Assembly: GCA_937920345.1 (NCBI GenBank)
Contig: CALGVA010000058.1
Location: 1-31,143 of the forward strand
Direction: 5' to 3'
Length of the DNA stretch: 31,143 bases
Source of the DNA: an uncultured Lachnospiraceae bacterium
GTDB lineage: Bacteria > Bacillota > Clostridia > Lachnospirales > Lachnospiraceae
The position numbers and the translations under genes were made by a program. This document shows positions 1 through 8,285 of this stretch, one piece after another; position 1 is the stretch's first letter; every line of letters begins with the position of its first letter. The notes under the pieces are model-generated. The model was not told where the DNA came from and did no database searches. It saw nothing but the letters and a program-made list of their open reading frames with translations.

Positions 1-190
1 TTGCAAAAGGTGAAACTCGTTTACAAAACGGGAACCTCGGTTTGCAATCGACCTAGCTGTGTATAGCTTTTGAAAGCCGCTTTCAATTCATAACACAGAA
101 GCCCTCATTTATAACGATCCTCTTCAAAACTCTGCCCTTGATGACGAATATAATAATAACCAAAGTAAATATGGCCGTTTCAGAATATTA
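1..190. other. Non-coding left edge
   Basis: No convincing gene is seen. A 7-bp inverted repeat TTGCAAA/TTTGCAA spans 1-47. The rest is AT-rich intergenic sequence leading into the MITE-like element. Confidence 0.5.
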
Positions 191-198
191 CAGTACAA

Positions 199-352
199 GA
201 TTAGGGTGTCAAAAGGTACTCTGTCAACTTTGCATAGGCAGATTGCACAAATATGTTCGTGAAGCTGTCTTGCTCAGGAGATTGAGATTTTCTTAATATT
301 TTGTGTAATCTGCCCTCTCAGCCTTTCGTAAGCACCTTTTGACACCCTAATC
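199..352. mobile_element. MITE-like palindromic insertion (about 154 bp)
   Basis: The ends are perfect 19-bp inverted repeats (199-217 and 334-352, reading GATTAGGGTGTCAAAAGGT inward). They are flanked by a direct repeat AGTACAA (192-198 and 353-359), which can be read as 8 bp if the C at 191/352 is included. This is what target-site duplication leaves after transposition. A second pair of internal inverted repeats (237-254 against 296-314) lets most of the element fold into one long hairpin. There is no ORF inside, so it would have to be mobilised in trans. The parent transposase family is not identifiable here. It lies 36 bp before the start codon of the next gene. Confidence 0.8.
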
Positions 353-388
353 AGTACAAAAAACAAATCCAGCAAAAGGAGACGCCCT

Positions 389-1237
389 ATGAATATAACC
401 GATATCATGTTTACCAACCGCCCGACAACAATCTATGACACGCCCGTCCCTTCCTCCAAAAAGACGCAGACGCAGCCTGAAAAAACCTTTAAAGATTCCA
501 TAGAGGAGAGCGTCGTCGATACCTTTAAGCGAAGACACCCCGACAGCGCCAGACATGTGGATGAACAGGTACGGGCAGGCAAAGCAGTGCGGGAAAGGCA
601 CGGTGCCGGCATATCCACCGAAAAGATGACCATGGAAGAATATCAGGCATATTTTTACGCCCTGCTCGATACGATTCCCTATGATTCCACACATATGAAT
701 GACACCAACATTATCTCCATCTCGGAAGAAGGCTGGGAACAAATGCGTAAAGATCCGGATTATGAGGCATGGATTCTCGGCTATTTTGTGGAAGACCGCG
801 CCGTGCACAATCCTTTCTTTGCATGGGGGAATGACGCCGGCTGTGTCGTGACCGAGCATTTCGGCGCCTCCATCGAAGAGCACCACGGTCAGGGTATCAG
901 CAAAGCCGCCCTGGAAGGCCGTAAACCGGACGATGATGATGAAGACGAGGAAGAAAACTGGTGGATCAAACGTCATAAGAGAATGAAAAAGCTGATGAAA
1001 GAACAGGTAGAAAGATCCATCAGAAAAAATGCGGCCGAAAAAGCGGCGGCGAAAGAAATATATGCGCGCCAGCAGTACCTGAGCCGTGCAAAGCAGCACA
1101 GCTTCCTCACTACCGGTACGCAGGATATGTCGGCGGCAGTCCCGAATCCCGAAGGCATGGCCGCCGCCATGGCTGCCGGCGCCTATATCAATACACTGGA
1201 CTTATTCGGAAGCGGTATTACCGGCGACGTTCACTAA
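389..1237 (+). CDS. Uncharacterised protein, 282 aa
   Basis: A 282-aa soluble protein that I cannot assign confidently. It starts at ATG with AAAGGAG eight bases upstream (375-381). The N-terminus is polar and Thr/Pro/Lys-rich. The middle (about 80-175) looks like a folded domain with several Trp/Tyr/Phe. It is followed by a run of acidic residues (about 178-190) and a highly charged Lys/Arg/Glu/Ala helix, probably coiled coil (about 190-235). There is no signal peptide or membrane segment. It resembles the uncharacterised DUF6033-type proteins of Lachnospiraceae, but this is recollection of style rather than a demonstrated match. A MITE-like element has inserted just upstream, so its native promoter may be displaced. 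A bidirectional terminator follows. Confidence 0.75.
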   Translation: MNITDIMFTNRPTTIYDTPVPSSKKTQTQPEKTFKDSIEESVVDTFKRRHPDSARHVDEQVRAGKAVRERHGAGISTEKMTMEEYQAYFYALLDTIPYDSTHMNDTNIISISEEGWEQMRKDPDYEAWILGYFVEDRAVHNPFFAWGNDAGCVVTEHFGASIEEHHGQGISKAALEGRKPDDDDEDEEENWWIKRHKRMKKLMKEQVERSIRKNAAEKAAAKEIYARQQYLSRAKQHSFLTTGTQDMSAAVPNPEGMAAAMAAGAYINTLDLFGSGITGDVH

Positions 1238-1284
1238 AAATATGCGGCATGGATCAGTACACTGCTTATCCATGCCGCATATTT
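1238..1284. terminator. Bidirectional terminator hairpin
   Basis: Perfect 17-bp inverted repeat (1238-1254 and 1268-1284) around a 13-nt loop. A/T runs flank both sides, between the convergent 389-1237 gene and the NUDIX gene. Confidence 0.85.
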
Positions 1285-1291
1285 CGGATTT

Positions 1292-1792
1292 TCACGCCTG
1301 CTGCCGCAGTACCTGCCGCATAACCTCAATTTCACGCATAACCCAGGGTACAGCTTCTCTATGCTGTACCTTTTCGTTGCCCGCGATTGCTTCTTCCAGA
1401 GACATCCACTGCACCCGGTAATCATATTCCTTCTCATAATCGTCCAGATTTCTGTTTCCGGCTGTCTCCTCCACGTCACAGACATAGTACCAGGAAACCA
1501 TCTCCATCAGATCATCCGGATCTCCCTTGCGGCGCTCCGTCACTTTCATAAATGCCTCCGCGCTCTCCCGCTTTACGCGGTAGCCCGTCTCCTCCGCCAC
1601 CTCTCTGACCAGCGTATCCAGAAGTTCTTCCTCCTCATGCTTTCCGCCGCCCGGAAACTTGTAGTCACCGTATTTCATCCCGTGAATCAGCAGGAACCTA
1701 CCGTCCTTTCGAATCATGCCCCTGACCGCGGTTCTCTTGAAAACAGTGCCGTCAGTCTTATAATTTTTCAAGTCAATCGTAAATTCCTGCAT
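1292..1792 (-). CDS. NUDIX hydrolase
   Basis: NUDIX-family pyrophosphohydrolase, likely cleaving a nucleoside diphosphate linked to another group; the substrate cannot be told from sequence. The Nudix box G-x5-E-x7-REV-x-EE-x-GY is complete at about residues 49-71, including the metal-binding REVAEE. I chose the ATG at 1792 because GGAG sits five bases before it. A longer reading from 1804 lacks a well-placed ribosome site. The start lies inside the 3' end of the MFS gene, about 20 nt overlap, so the two are translationally coupled and belong to one operon. At about 166 aa the size is normal for the family. Confidence 0.88.
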   Translation of the reverse strand: MQEFTIDLKNYKTDGTVFKRTAVRGMIRKDGRFLLIHGMKYGDYKFPGGGKHEEEELLDTLVREVAEETGYRVKRESAEAFMKVTERRKGDPDDLMEMVSWYYVCDVEETAGNRNLDDYEKEYDYRVQWMSLEEAIAGNEKVQHREAVPWVMREIEVMRQVLRQQA

Positions 1793-3125
1793 GTTTTTCT
1801 CCATTTCTGCGCACGCCTTCTTCCAGCGCCCAAATATCCCTGTTCCTCCTGAAATACAGGCATACGCCGATTCCTGCAAAAGCGATCACGAAGAACAGAA
1901 ACGCCGCGCCGGACCCCTTTCCACTGCCAAACATCCTGACCAGCACACTGCCCGTTCGCTGTACCGACATGATCGGTTCAAACACCTGATCCACCAGAAA
2001 ACCGCCCAGAAAATATCCGATCGGTATGGTAAAAAACTGCAGAGAATTGCGCACAGAATAGACACGCCCTTGCATTTGCTCCGGCACCCGCAGCCGCATA
2101 ATTGCGTCCAGATTGGTACTCATAAGCGGTATGGCGATCCAGCCGAGAAATCCGCCGATACACCAGACAAGCGGCGTCCGCCCGAAGGCCAGCAGGAAGT
2201 TCTCCGTGCTCATGGAAAACAGCAGACAGTTGCAGATCACCCGCACTCTGCTTTTCGGCTTCTTTACAAAAGAAGCCAGCACACTTCCCGCAAACGTAGT
2301 CACCCCGATCACTGCATTCACCAGACCCAGCGTTCTCTCGCTGCCGCCGTTTCTTGACAACATCATCGCCGGAAACGCCGCGTCATAGATGGAAGCCACC
2401 AGATTAATGGCCGCCAGAAACATGATAAGCCCGAAGATTCCACGCTCCTTGCGCAGATAAGCAAGCCCCTTTTTCGCTGCTGAAAGAAGCTTCTCCTGTC
2501 CCTCCTGTGCTTCTCCATTATCCGGAATCCGGATACCGAACGCCAGCGTGACAAACGCCACTCCGAAGGTAAGCAGATCAAACGCCACGATCGCATTCAT
2601 GCCGCCGATCCCCAGAACCGCCGTCGCAATGACCGGCGTCATAATGGAATTCAGGGAACTGGCAAAATAGCGCAGCCCGCCCACACGCTGATAATACTTC
2701 TTGGGAAGCACCCGCGTAGTCGCCACCTCGGAAGCCGGCTGCTGCACCGTATTCATAACGCCGCCAACGCCGTTGATCAGATATAAATGCCAGATCTGCA
2801 GCGCGTTATTCTTCAGCAGAATCAGCATAACCACCGTGCTTACCGCCGCCAGCGTATCGCACACCAGCATGGTCGCCTTCTTGTTCCATCTGTCGCTCAG
2901 AGCGCCCGCAAAAATGCTGAGCAGCACATAGGGCGCATAGGAACTTACCATCAAAAGCGCCGTCATGAGCGCCGACCCTTTCTGCGTATAGGACCAGATC
3001 ACCAGCGCATAACTTGTCATCGCGCTGCCAAGCCCTGAAAAAGACTGGGTGCTCCACAACAGCAGATAAGTCTTCATTTCTTTCAGACTGCGTAAATATT
3101 CTTTGTTTTTTATTTTGTTTTTCAT
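1773..3125 (-). CDS. MFS transporter (drug-exporter type)
   Basis: Major facilitator superfamily exporter, 450 aa with about 12 hydrophobic segments. It resembles the macrolide efflux (Mef) / enterobactin-exporter branch. The typical cytoplasmic A-motif is visible near residue 75 (GALSDRWNKK), and a second related loop has RVPEQMQGR. AGGAG stands eight bases before the ATG. The substrate is unknown; a small hydrophobic drug or metabolite is likely. It overlaps the downstream NUDIX gene. An unusual set of inverted repeats occupies its leader (3169-3265), which suggests transcript-level control such as is common for antibiotic exporters in Firmicutes. Confidence 0.88.
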   Translation of the reverse strand: MKNKIKNKEYLRSLKEMKTYLLLWSTQSFSGLGSAMTSYALVIWSYTQKGSALMTALLMVSSYAPYVLLSIFAGALSDRWNKKATMLVCDTLAAVSTVVMLILLKNNALQIWHLYLINGVGGVMNTVQQPASEVATTRVLPKKYYQRVGGLRYFASSLNSIMTPVIATAVLGIGGMNAIVAFDLLTFGVAFVTLAFGIRIPDNGEAQEGQEKLLSAAKKGLAYLRKERGIFGLIMFLAAINLVASIYDAAFPAMMLSRNGGSERTLGLVNAVIGVTTFAGSVLASFVKKPKSRVRVICNCLLFSMSTENFLLAFGRTPLVWCIGGFLGWIAIPLMSTNLDAIMRLRVPEQMQGRVYSVRNSLQFFTIPIGYFLGGFLVDQVFEPIMSVQRTGSVLVRMFGSGKGSGAAFLFFVIAFAGIGVCLYFRRNRDIWALEEGVRRNGEKHAGIYD

Positions 3126-3168
3126 AGACTTTGCTCCTTTTATTCAAATTGTAAAGTATTTGAAATCC

Positions 3169-3265
3169 GCAAAGTCTAAGGGCAGTTATTGAAAATAAGG
3201 TTAATGGACCTGTTTTCAATCTACTGACTCCATGCAATCACTGCCCGTTCAGACTTTGCATGGAG
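3169..3265 (-). promoter_or_regulatory. Structured leader of the MFS gene, competing hairpins
   Basis: Reading the minus strand, three pairings are possible. P1 pairs CTCCATGCAA (3256-3265) with TTGCATGGAG (3228-3237). P2 is a 13-bp stem with one mismatch at 3188-3220. A third pairing joins 3240-3259 with 3169-3186 (core GCAAAGTCT and GGGCAGT). The third uses bases in the loop of P1, so they are either mutually exclusive or form a pseudoknot. The GCAAAGTCT word occurs again next to the MFS ribosome site. No poly-T terminator is obvious. Confidence 0.45.
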
Positions 3266-3320
3266 CTGCTGCACTCATTAATTTCATTGTGTTCGCCCAC
3301 TTTCCTGACTGCCAGTTTCT

Positions 3321-4232
3321 TCATTTTGCACCAAAAATGTATTCTCTCCCGATCCAGATTCCCTTCGCGTCCGTCCCGTGTCCGATCTGCCCCGTAACCG
3401 CAATGGGCATATCCGCTCCGGCATATCTTCTGACAAGCGTCTCCATAGACGGCCTGCACCGCTTCTCCTGCATTTCGGTAAAGGTTCCCAGCAGTACGCC
3501 TGCCGCCTTCCGAAAAGCGCCAAGCTGTTCCAGCTGGCACAGATATGTCTCCATCCGGGCCGCCGTTCCACTGTAACTTTCCAGCAATAATATCTTATCT
3601 GTAAGATCAGGCATATACTCTGTCCCGGCCAGCTTCAGAAAACATCTGATGTTGCCGCCCACTACGATTCCGTGAAGCTGACGCTGATTCCCGGCCGTTT
3701 CAACCTTGTCAGTCACTTCACATTCTGCCTGCCTATCCGCCGTGAGAAAATGCTTCTCTATCCGAAACAACTCCTCCCCGCCGTCTATCACGCTGTTCCT
3801 GAAATCCGCGGTCTGCCGCTTCGCGTGATCATATATCAGATTCCGGATCTGATACAGCACCGACGCTTTGCCCGTCTTAGCGTAGACCGCGTTGATCACC
3901 GTCGTCAGATCACTGTACCCCCAGAAGGTCTTACCACTGTCCGCGATCACGTCGTAGTCCAGATAAGGCAGTATGCCATTGGCAAGATCGCCTCCGGAAA
4001 TGTCAAATATCCCCCTGATCTCATCATCCCGGTAAAAATTCATCAGTGCCGCGGCACGCTCCTGTGCCATACTGCTAAGTCCCTCTTCCGACACATAAAT
4101 AGAATCGCTGAACACCGGCTGCAAACCGATGGACTTAAGAACCTCTTCCAGACGTCTGATCCTGCCTGCATATTCTCTGTTTTGACCGTCGGAGCAGCAG
4201 ACGATCCCTATTTTCGATCCGGCCCTTATCAT
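3321..4232 (-). CDS. S66 LD-carboxypeptidase (LdcA/MccF-type)
   Basis: Serine peptidase of family S66, which removes the terminal D-alanine from murein tetrapeptides (LdcA) or, in the MccF branch, cleaves microcin C-like aminoacyl-nucleotides. The catalytic triad can be placed: Ser107 in GYSD, Glu218 in LLES and His285 in GHGTDA. The spacing is typical for the family, and the 303-aa length is normal. There is no signal peptide, so it acts in the cytoplasm on recycled muropeptides or imported toxins. AAGGAG precedes the ATG by eight bases. The start overlaps the phosphatase stop as ATGA, so both are co-translated. Which of the two activities applies cannot be decided from sequence. Confidence 0.9.
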   Translation of the reverse strand: MIRAGSKIGIVCCSDGQNREYAGRIRRLEEVLKSIGLQPVFSDSIYVSEEGLSSMAQERAAALMNFYRDDEIRGIFDISGGDLANGILPYLDYDVIADSGKTFWGYSDLTTVINAVYAKTGKASVLYQIRNLIYDHAKRQTADFRNSVIDGGEELFRIEKHFLTADRQAECEVTDKVETAGNQRQLHGIVVGGNIRCFLKLAGTEYMPDLTDKILLLESYSGTAARMETYLCQLEQLGAFRKAAGVLLGTFTEMQEKRCRPSMETLVRRYAGADMPIAVTGQIGHGTDAKGIWIGREYIFGAK

Positions 4233-5047
4233 TTCACAACTCCTTCTAAATGTTGTTCTTTTGCGTGATCTGCTCTTTTATTTCCCTGAAATTCTTTCTC
4301 TATATAGCAGTGCTCCTTCTCCGAAAGCAGCCTATCTGCATCAAAATCAAGTTCGACAATATAGGGCATCCAGTCTATTATACGCAGAAAATCTTTACAG
4401 CCAAATTCTGCATGATAAAAATGCAGAATCGTACTGAGGGCTGTTCCATGGGTCGCAATCACAATTTTCTTACCCTTATTTCTGGACAGGATCTCCGTAA
4501 GAGCCTCCATATTTTTTCTTTGCACCATACTGATTGACTCACCGTTTTCCTCATGGTAGTCATGGTCTGCCCAACGCTTTTCAAACATACCATATTCATT
4601 GCCGTCCGGCCCTTTTTCCCTTTCACGCAACCGCTCATCGGTCATAATCTCTTTTCCGTAAAAAGCGGCTGTCGTCGCAATCGTATCATAGCTTCTCTTA
4701 TACGGACTGCTGTAAAATACATCTATCTCCTTATCTTTCAGAAAATCCAGTACGATCTCAGTATCTCTCCTGCCTTCATCGGTTAAAGGTCTGGTTCTGT
4801 CCTCCTCCCACGCATATTCCGGCTGTGCATGGCGCACAAAGTATACCTTTGTAATCTGAGAACCCGGCCCGTCCATTTCACTCTTTTCTTCCGGAAGCCC
4901 TGAATCATTCCTGTCTATTGCGTATGCTGTTACCTTCTTCTCATTCTGTTTCTGTTGAAAGGCTCCCACTATGTATTCCTCCTCACCCTGTCCCGTATCT
5001 TTCTGATCATATATGCTCCGCTGTCTGGCTGGCAAACTATTATTCAC
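4229..5047 (-). CDS. Histidine phosphatase family protein
   Basis: Phosphoglycerate-mutase-like phosphatase. The catalytic RHAQ motif, a SSPYKRSYDT segment, an EREKG segment and the second-histidine THGTALS motif are all present in order. The substrate is unknown. The start is uncertain. I chose a GTG at 5047 because GGAG lies five bases upstream. A TTG at 5086 is in frame but has a poor ribosome site, and an ATG at 4876 would begin right at the domain. The first 60 or so residues are polar and unlike the usual family N-terminus. A -10 TATAAT is visible on this strand at 5121-5126. The stop overlaps the S66 peptidase start by 4 nt. Confidence 0.8.
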   Translation of the reverse strand: MNNSLPARQRSIYDQKDTGQGEEEYIVGAFQQKQNEKKVTAYAIDRNDSGLPEEKSEMDGPGSQITKVYFVRHAQPEYAWEEDRTRPLTDEGRRDTEIVLDFLKDKEIDVFYSSPYKRSYDTIATTAAFYGKEIMTDERLREREKGPDGNEYGMFEKRWADHDYHEENGESISMVQRKNMEALTEILSRNKGKKIVIATHGTALSTILHFYHAEFGCKDFLRIIDWMPYIVELDFDADRLLSEKEHCYIEKEFQGNKRADHAKEQHLEGVVK

Positions 5048-5120
5048 CGATACTCCATTATCAAAAATCTGTATATAAAAATGCAAACACCATATACCGT
5101 TTTAATGATTGCACAGTTAA

Positions 5121-5126
5121 ATTATA
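5121..5126 (-). promoter_or_regulatory. -10 box for the phosphatase-exporter gene set
   Basis: TATAAT on the minus strand. The -35 region 17 bases upstream (TTTCAA) is weak. A start near 5114 would put the GTG at 5047 within a leader of about 65 nt. Confidence 0.5.
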
Positions 5127-5187
5127 TAGCATAAAAAGAGAATTTGAAATAGATATTTCCTTCTATCCCTGGTCTATAAAATAGCAG

Positions 5188-5322
5188 TGTTACTGTTCAC
5201 TCCGTTCCAGTAACAGGTAAAAATCCATGCAAAATTTGCTTCGCAAATGGATTTTTACTTGCAATATATGCGTTTTCGTACGGACTTAGCAGTAAATGCC
5301 AAGTCCTGTCTGAACAGTAACA
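5188..5322. repeat. Nested palindromic repeat element
   Basis: The outer 12-bp inverted repeat TGTTACTGTTCA (5188-5199) pairs perfectly with 5311-5322. Inside are a 12-bp hairpin (5217-5228 with 5247-5258, itself containing TTTGC/GCAAA at 5235-5247) and a 6-bp hairpin GGACTT/AAGTCC (5282-5287 with 5301-5306). The three-armed cruciform with no ORF looks like a dispersed extragenic palindromic element. AGTAACA motifs recur around it. No target duplication is evident. Confidence 0.6.
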
Positions 5323-5411
5323 TAGCAGTAACAGCCCAGCACGCTTGCGGCACCTTGCTAATTATGATAAACTCTACCTGTCAGTCCCCCGTAACCAGTT
5401 GGAAAGGTATC

Positions 5412-6176
5412 ATGTTTAAAATGAAGAACAACAAAATTTTATTGCCCATACTCCTTATCGTATTTACGCTTACAGCCTGTGGAAATATGCAAACTGCTAA
5501 TCCGGATACATCGTCAGACACCAGCACCGAAGCACCGGTAACCTCAGACGGTTCCGGCACGTCCACCGACTCTGCCGGCGAAATGCCGGGCACATCAACT
5601 TTCGAAGCCACAGTCATCGAGGCAGCCGGGCACACAATTCTGGTAGAACCCGTATCCGGTTCTGCAGAACTCAATTCTGCCGGCCGGATCGTAGTGCCGC
5701 TCAGTGACGATATGGCGTTTCAACCCGGCGACCTGGTTGAGATTACATACAATGGTGAAATTATGGAATCCGATCCCGCACAGCTGGGCGAAGTCCACGA
5801 GATCACTTTAATCGAGTCCGCCTCAGAAGCAGCACCGCCGGAAGCCGACGCAAAGACCGGCACCGAAACCGATACAGAAGCTGCACAGATAGAATCCGAT
5901 CACAAATGGGACCGGATTCCCATGGTCATGGTAAATGATAAGCTTTACCGCGATACGGGCCGTGAGAGTACAGCCGAACTGCGCTGCGGCAACATGGACG
6001 GAGAGATCACTTCGACTGTCGATGGTTCTCAGATTCCCGCCAAGAATAACGAATCTAATTTCGGGTCCGGATTCGGATACCAGTACGGTGCCGACGACAC
6101 GATCGAAGTCTATATGAATGAGAAGTGGTTTGTATTTGAGTGCATTTCTTCCCCATCGGAACCATCTGTAAAGTAA
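5412..6176 (+). CDS. Lipoprotein with DUF3221-like and conserved C-terminal domain
   Basis: Secreted lipoprotein of about 254 aa. A short basic N-terminus and a hydrophobic stretch end in a lipobox, LTAC, so the mature protein starts at that cysteine and is anchored to the outer face of the membrane. A Thr/Ser/Asp-rich linker follows, then a small beta-rich domain with GDLVEITYNG resembling DUF3221 OB-type folds. After a second acidic linker comes a C-terminal module (about the last 90 aa). This tail recurs on clostridial surface lipoproteins, by recollection of its MVMVNDKLYRDTGRES style. The ATG at 5412 has AAAGG five bases upstream; an upstream in-frame extension would destroy the signal peptide. 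Function unknown. Confidence 0.78.
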   Translation: MFKMKNNKILLPILLIVFTLTACGNMQTANPDTSSDTSTEAPVTSDGSGTSTDSAGEMPGTSTFEATVIEAAGHTILVEPVSGSAELNSAGRIVVPLSDDMAFQPGDLVEITYNGEIMESDPAQLGEVHEITLIESASEAAPPEADAKTGTETDTEAAQIESDHKWDRIPMVMVNDKLYRDTGRESTAELRCGNMDGEITSTVDGSQIPAKNNESNFGSGFGYQYGADDTIEVYMNEKWFVFECISSPSEPSVK

Positions 6177-6186
6177 ATCATCTTAC

Positions 6187-7665
6187 TCATTCCTTCCTCA
6201 GCCGTCCCGCACAGACGATCCCGAGGAAAATGTCCGCACCGGTCCAGGCGGCCACCTCTCCCCAGAAAACACCCGTATGCCCGATCAGGCGCGTCAGAAA
6301 CAGCGCACACATGATCCGCATCGCGACCTGCATGAAACTGGACAACATCGGAATCACGGAATCCCCCATGCCCTGTATGCAGGCTCTGACCACATACAGA
6401 CAGTACAGCAGCGGGAATCCGGCCGCAAGCACGCACAGATAATGACAGCCCACCCGCAGCATTTCCTCCACGCCTGTCTCCGTCTCTTTGATAAAAAGTC
6501 CCAGAATCGGCCGGCCGGCGAACACCATGACCGCAGACATCGCAAGCGCCGTAATGCTTCCGATGATCAGCGCGCTCTTAAGTCCCGCCCGGATTCTCTT
6601 ATCACTGCCGATTCCTTTATTCTGCGCCGTATAGGTAAGAATGCCGTGTCCATATGATGTGGCGGCAATCTCCAAAAGCACATACAGCTTATTCGCCGCA
6701 GCGTATCCCGTCAGGAACAGAATGCCGAAACCGTTGACCGTAGCCTGCACCACCAGCCCGCCGGCCGCGGTAATGATATTCTGCACGCCCATGGGAATCC
6801 CCATTCTGATCTGCTCCTGCAGAATCTGACGGTCGATCAGCTTCCCTATCCTGCCGGACAGTCCTGTTTTGCTTTCTTCACAGCACCTCTTCTCTGACAG
6901 CGCTGTCTCTTGCCCCATCAAACCGTAATCCATATCCGGGCGTTCTGGCCTGTCGTATCTCTCCTGCCCGTCCGCTCCTGCCTCCGTCAGCCTTTCGTCT
7001 GTCTGAAACCGTATTCTCCGCAGTGCCGCCCCACAGTAAACCGCCGCCAGAAGCTGTGCCAACACCGTACCGTATGCCGCTCCCGCAATCCCCATGTCCA
7101 TTTCCGCCACAAATAGCAGATCCAGGGCAATATTTCCGAGAGACGCTATGATCATGGCATACAGCGGCTTCTTACTGTTGCCCAGCGCCCGAAGGACCGC
7201 CGCCGTAATATTATAGAGAAAAGTCACCGGCACCCCCGCATACAGAATACGCAGATACTCTCTCGTCAAATCAAACACCTCCGGCGGCGTGCGCAGCAAA
7301 CGAAGCACCGGCGTAAGAACCATCTGCCCGATCAGGGTAAATCCCGCCGCACCCAGGACAGCAATGAGAAGACCGCTGCAGATTGCCCGCTTCAATTCAT
7401 TCATCTGCTTTTTTCCAAAAAAACCGGCGATCACCACCGAACATCCCTGTGTGATCCCCGATATCACGCCGAACATAATAAAAGTCAGCCATTCCGTCGC
7501 TCCCAGCGCCGCCAGTGCATTGGCGCTCACACACTGTCCCACGATGACCGCGTCCGCGAACGTATATAATTGTTGAAATAGATTCCCCAGCATAAGCGGC
7601 ATGGAAAACGCCAATAGCAGCCGCCCGGGACTGCCGGTTGTCATATCTTTGGTGTCTGTTTTCAT
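6187..7665 (-). CDS. MATE family efflux transporter
   Basis: Multidrug and toxin extrusion exporter with twelve predicted membrane segments, driven by a sodium or proton gradient. The family N-terminus (GSPGRLLLAFSMPLMLGN) and the typical second-half start (MGIPMGVQNI) are clear. I chose the ATG at 7665 with GAGGA upstream. The alternative GTG at 7701 only adds twelve polar residues. The loop between the two halves (about residues 217-288) is some 70 aa of charged, Cys-containing sequence, much longer than the usual short cytoplasmic linker. Its effect is unknown. It stands alone, convergent with the lipoprotein gene. Confidence 0.9.
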   Translation of the reverse strand: MKTDTKDMTTGSPGRLLLAFSMPLMLGNLFQQLYTFADAVIVGQCVSANALAALGATEWLTFIMFGVISGITQGCSVVIAGFFGKKQMNELKRAICSGLLIAVLGAAGFTLIGQMVLTPVLRLLRTPPEVFDLTREYLRILYAGVPVTFLYNITAAVLRALGNSKKPLYAMIIASLGNIALDLLFVAEMDMGIAGAAYGTVLAQLLAAVYCGAALRRIRFQTDERLTEAGADGQERYDRPERPDMDYGLMGQETALSEKRCCEESKTGLSGRIGKLIDRQILQEQIRMGIPMGVQNIITAAGGLVVQATVNGFGILFLTGYAAANKLYVLLEIAATSYGHGILTYTAQNKGIGSDKRIRAGLKSALIIGSITALAMSAVMVFAGRPILGLFIKETETGVEEMLRVGCHYLCVLAAGFPLLYCLYVVRACIQGMGDSVIPMLSSFMQVAMRIMCALFLTRLIGHTGVFWGEVAAWTGADIFLGIVCAGRLRKE

Positions 7666-8075
7666 TTTACCTGTTTCCTCCGCACTTTTCTTGCATAGCA
7701 CAGTCGTATCTCTTTCCGGCTTTACCTCATTCGCCTATTCTATCATAAATTTCATATCTCTTCCATAGCCGCTTTAGTTTACATAACTTTTCCTCCAACC
7801 ATGCGGTACTTCCTTCATGTAATTGCAGTTTCCCGATTCCGGATTTAAGTTTTCATATTTCACCCGGCACACCCATCGTTTCTTTTTTAGAGAAAATACG
7901 AATTTGAATTGCATTTTTCACTTGGTAGTAGTATGATTAGTCATACAAATCATACTTACATCCCATGAATCACAACAAAACAACTGTCAGGAAGCAGCCC
8001 GCCATAAAACAAGTAACCCGTGACTGATACAAGTCACTGCTTCCCTGTACATACATCAGAAACGGAGGATATGCC
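7666..8075. promoter_or_regulatory. Intergenic region with palindromic operator candidate
   Basis: No gene is seen in about 410 bases. At 7931-7946 there is a perfect inverted repeat, GTATGA-TTAG-TCATAC. A third half-site, AATCATAC, follows at 7948-7955, so two overlapping dyads can form. TTGAAT and TTGCAT -35-like words stand just upstream (around 7905-7920). This is the likely regulated promoter region of the AbrB-glycosyltransferase pair. Confidence 0.5.
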
Positions 8076-8285
8076 ATGAAAAACATGCCGTCAGGAAAAA
8101 ATGCATGGACCGTAAAAATCGGTGAGAAAGGTCAGTTTGTCATCCCGAAAGAAGCCCGGGATATGTTTGATATTCATCCGGGCGATACGATCCTGGTACT
8201 GGGCGATGTGAAAAGAGGAATTGCCATCCCGCCAAAAGCGATGATGGATAAATATATTTCCATGATTTTCGGCGAACTTTCATAG
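8076..8285 (+). CDS. AbrB/MazE/SpoVT-type DNA-binding protein
   Basis: A 69-aa transcription regulator with the swapped-hairpin AbrB fold. The signature is clear: a WTVKIGEKGQFVIPKEAR strand-turn block followed by a PGDTILVLGD strand. Such proteins dimerise and bind AT-rich promoters. GGAGG precedes the ATG with good spacing. It lies 96 bp upstream of the glycosyltransferase in the same direction, so the two are probably co-transcribed, and it may autoregulate through the dyads at 7931-7955. There is no partner toxin, which argues against a MazE-type antitoxin. Confidence 0.88.
   Translation: MKNMPSGKNAWTVKIGEKGQFVIPKEARDMFDIHPGDTILVLGDVKRGIAIPPKAMMDKYISMIFGELS

Noticed and set aside
347..1099. 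Long antisense frame of 250 codons opposite the first gene
   Set aside because: It is a shadow of the 389-1237 gene, lacks a ribosome site and runs into the MITE-like element.
8076..8285. AbrB-like gene as antitoxin of a toxin-antitoxin pair
   Set aside because: The neighbour is a glycosyltransferase and no small toxin ORF is adjacent.
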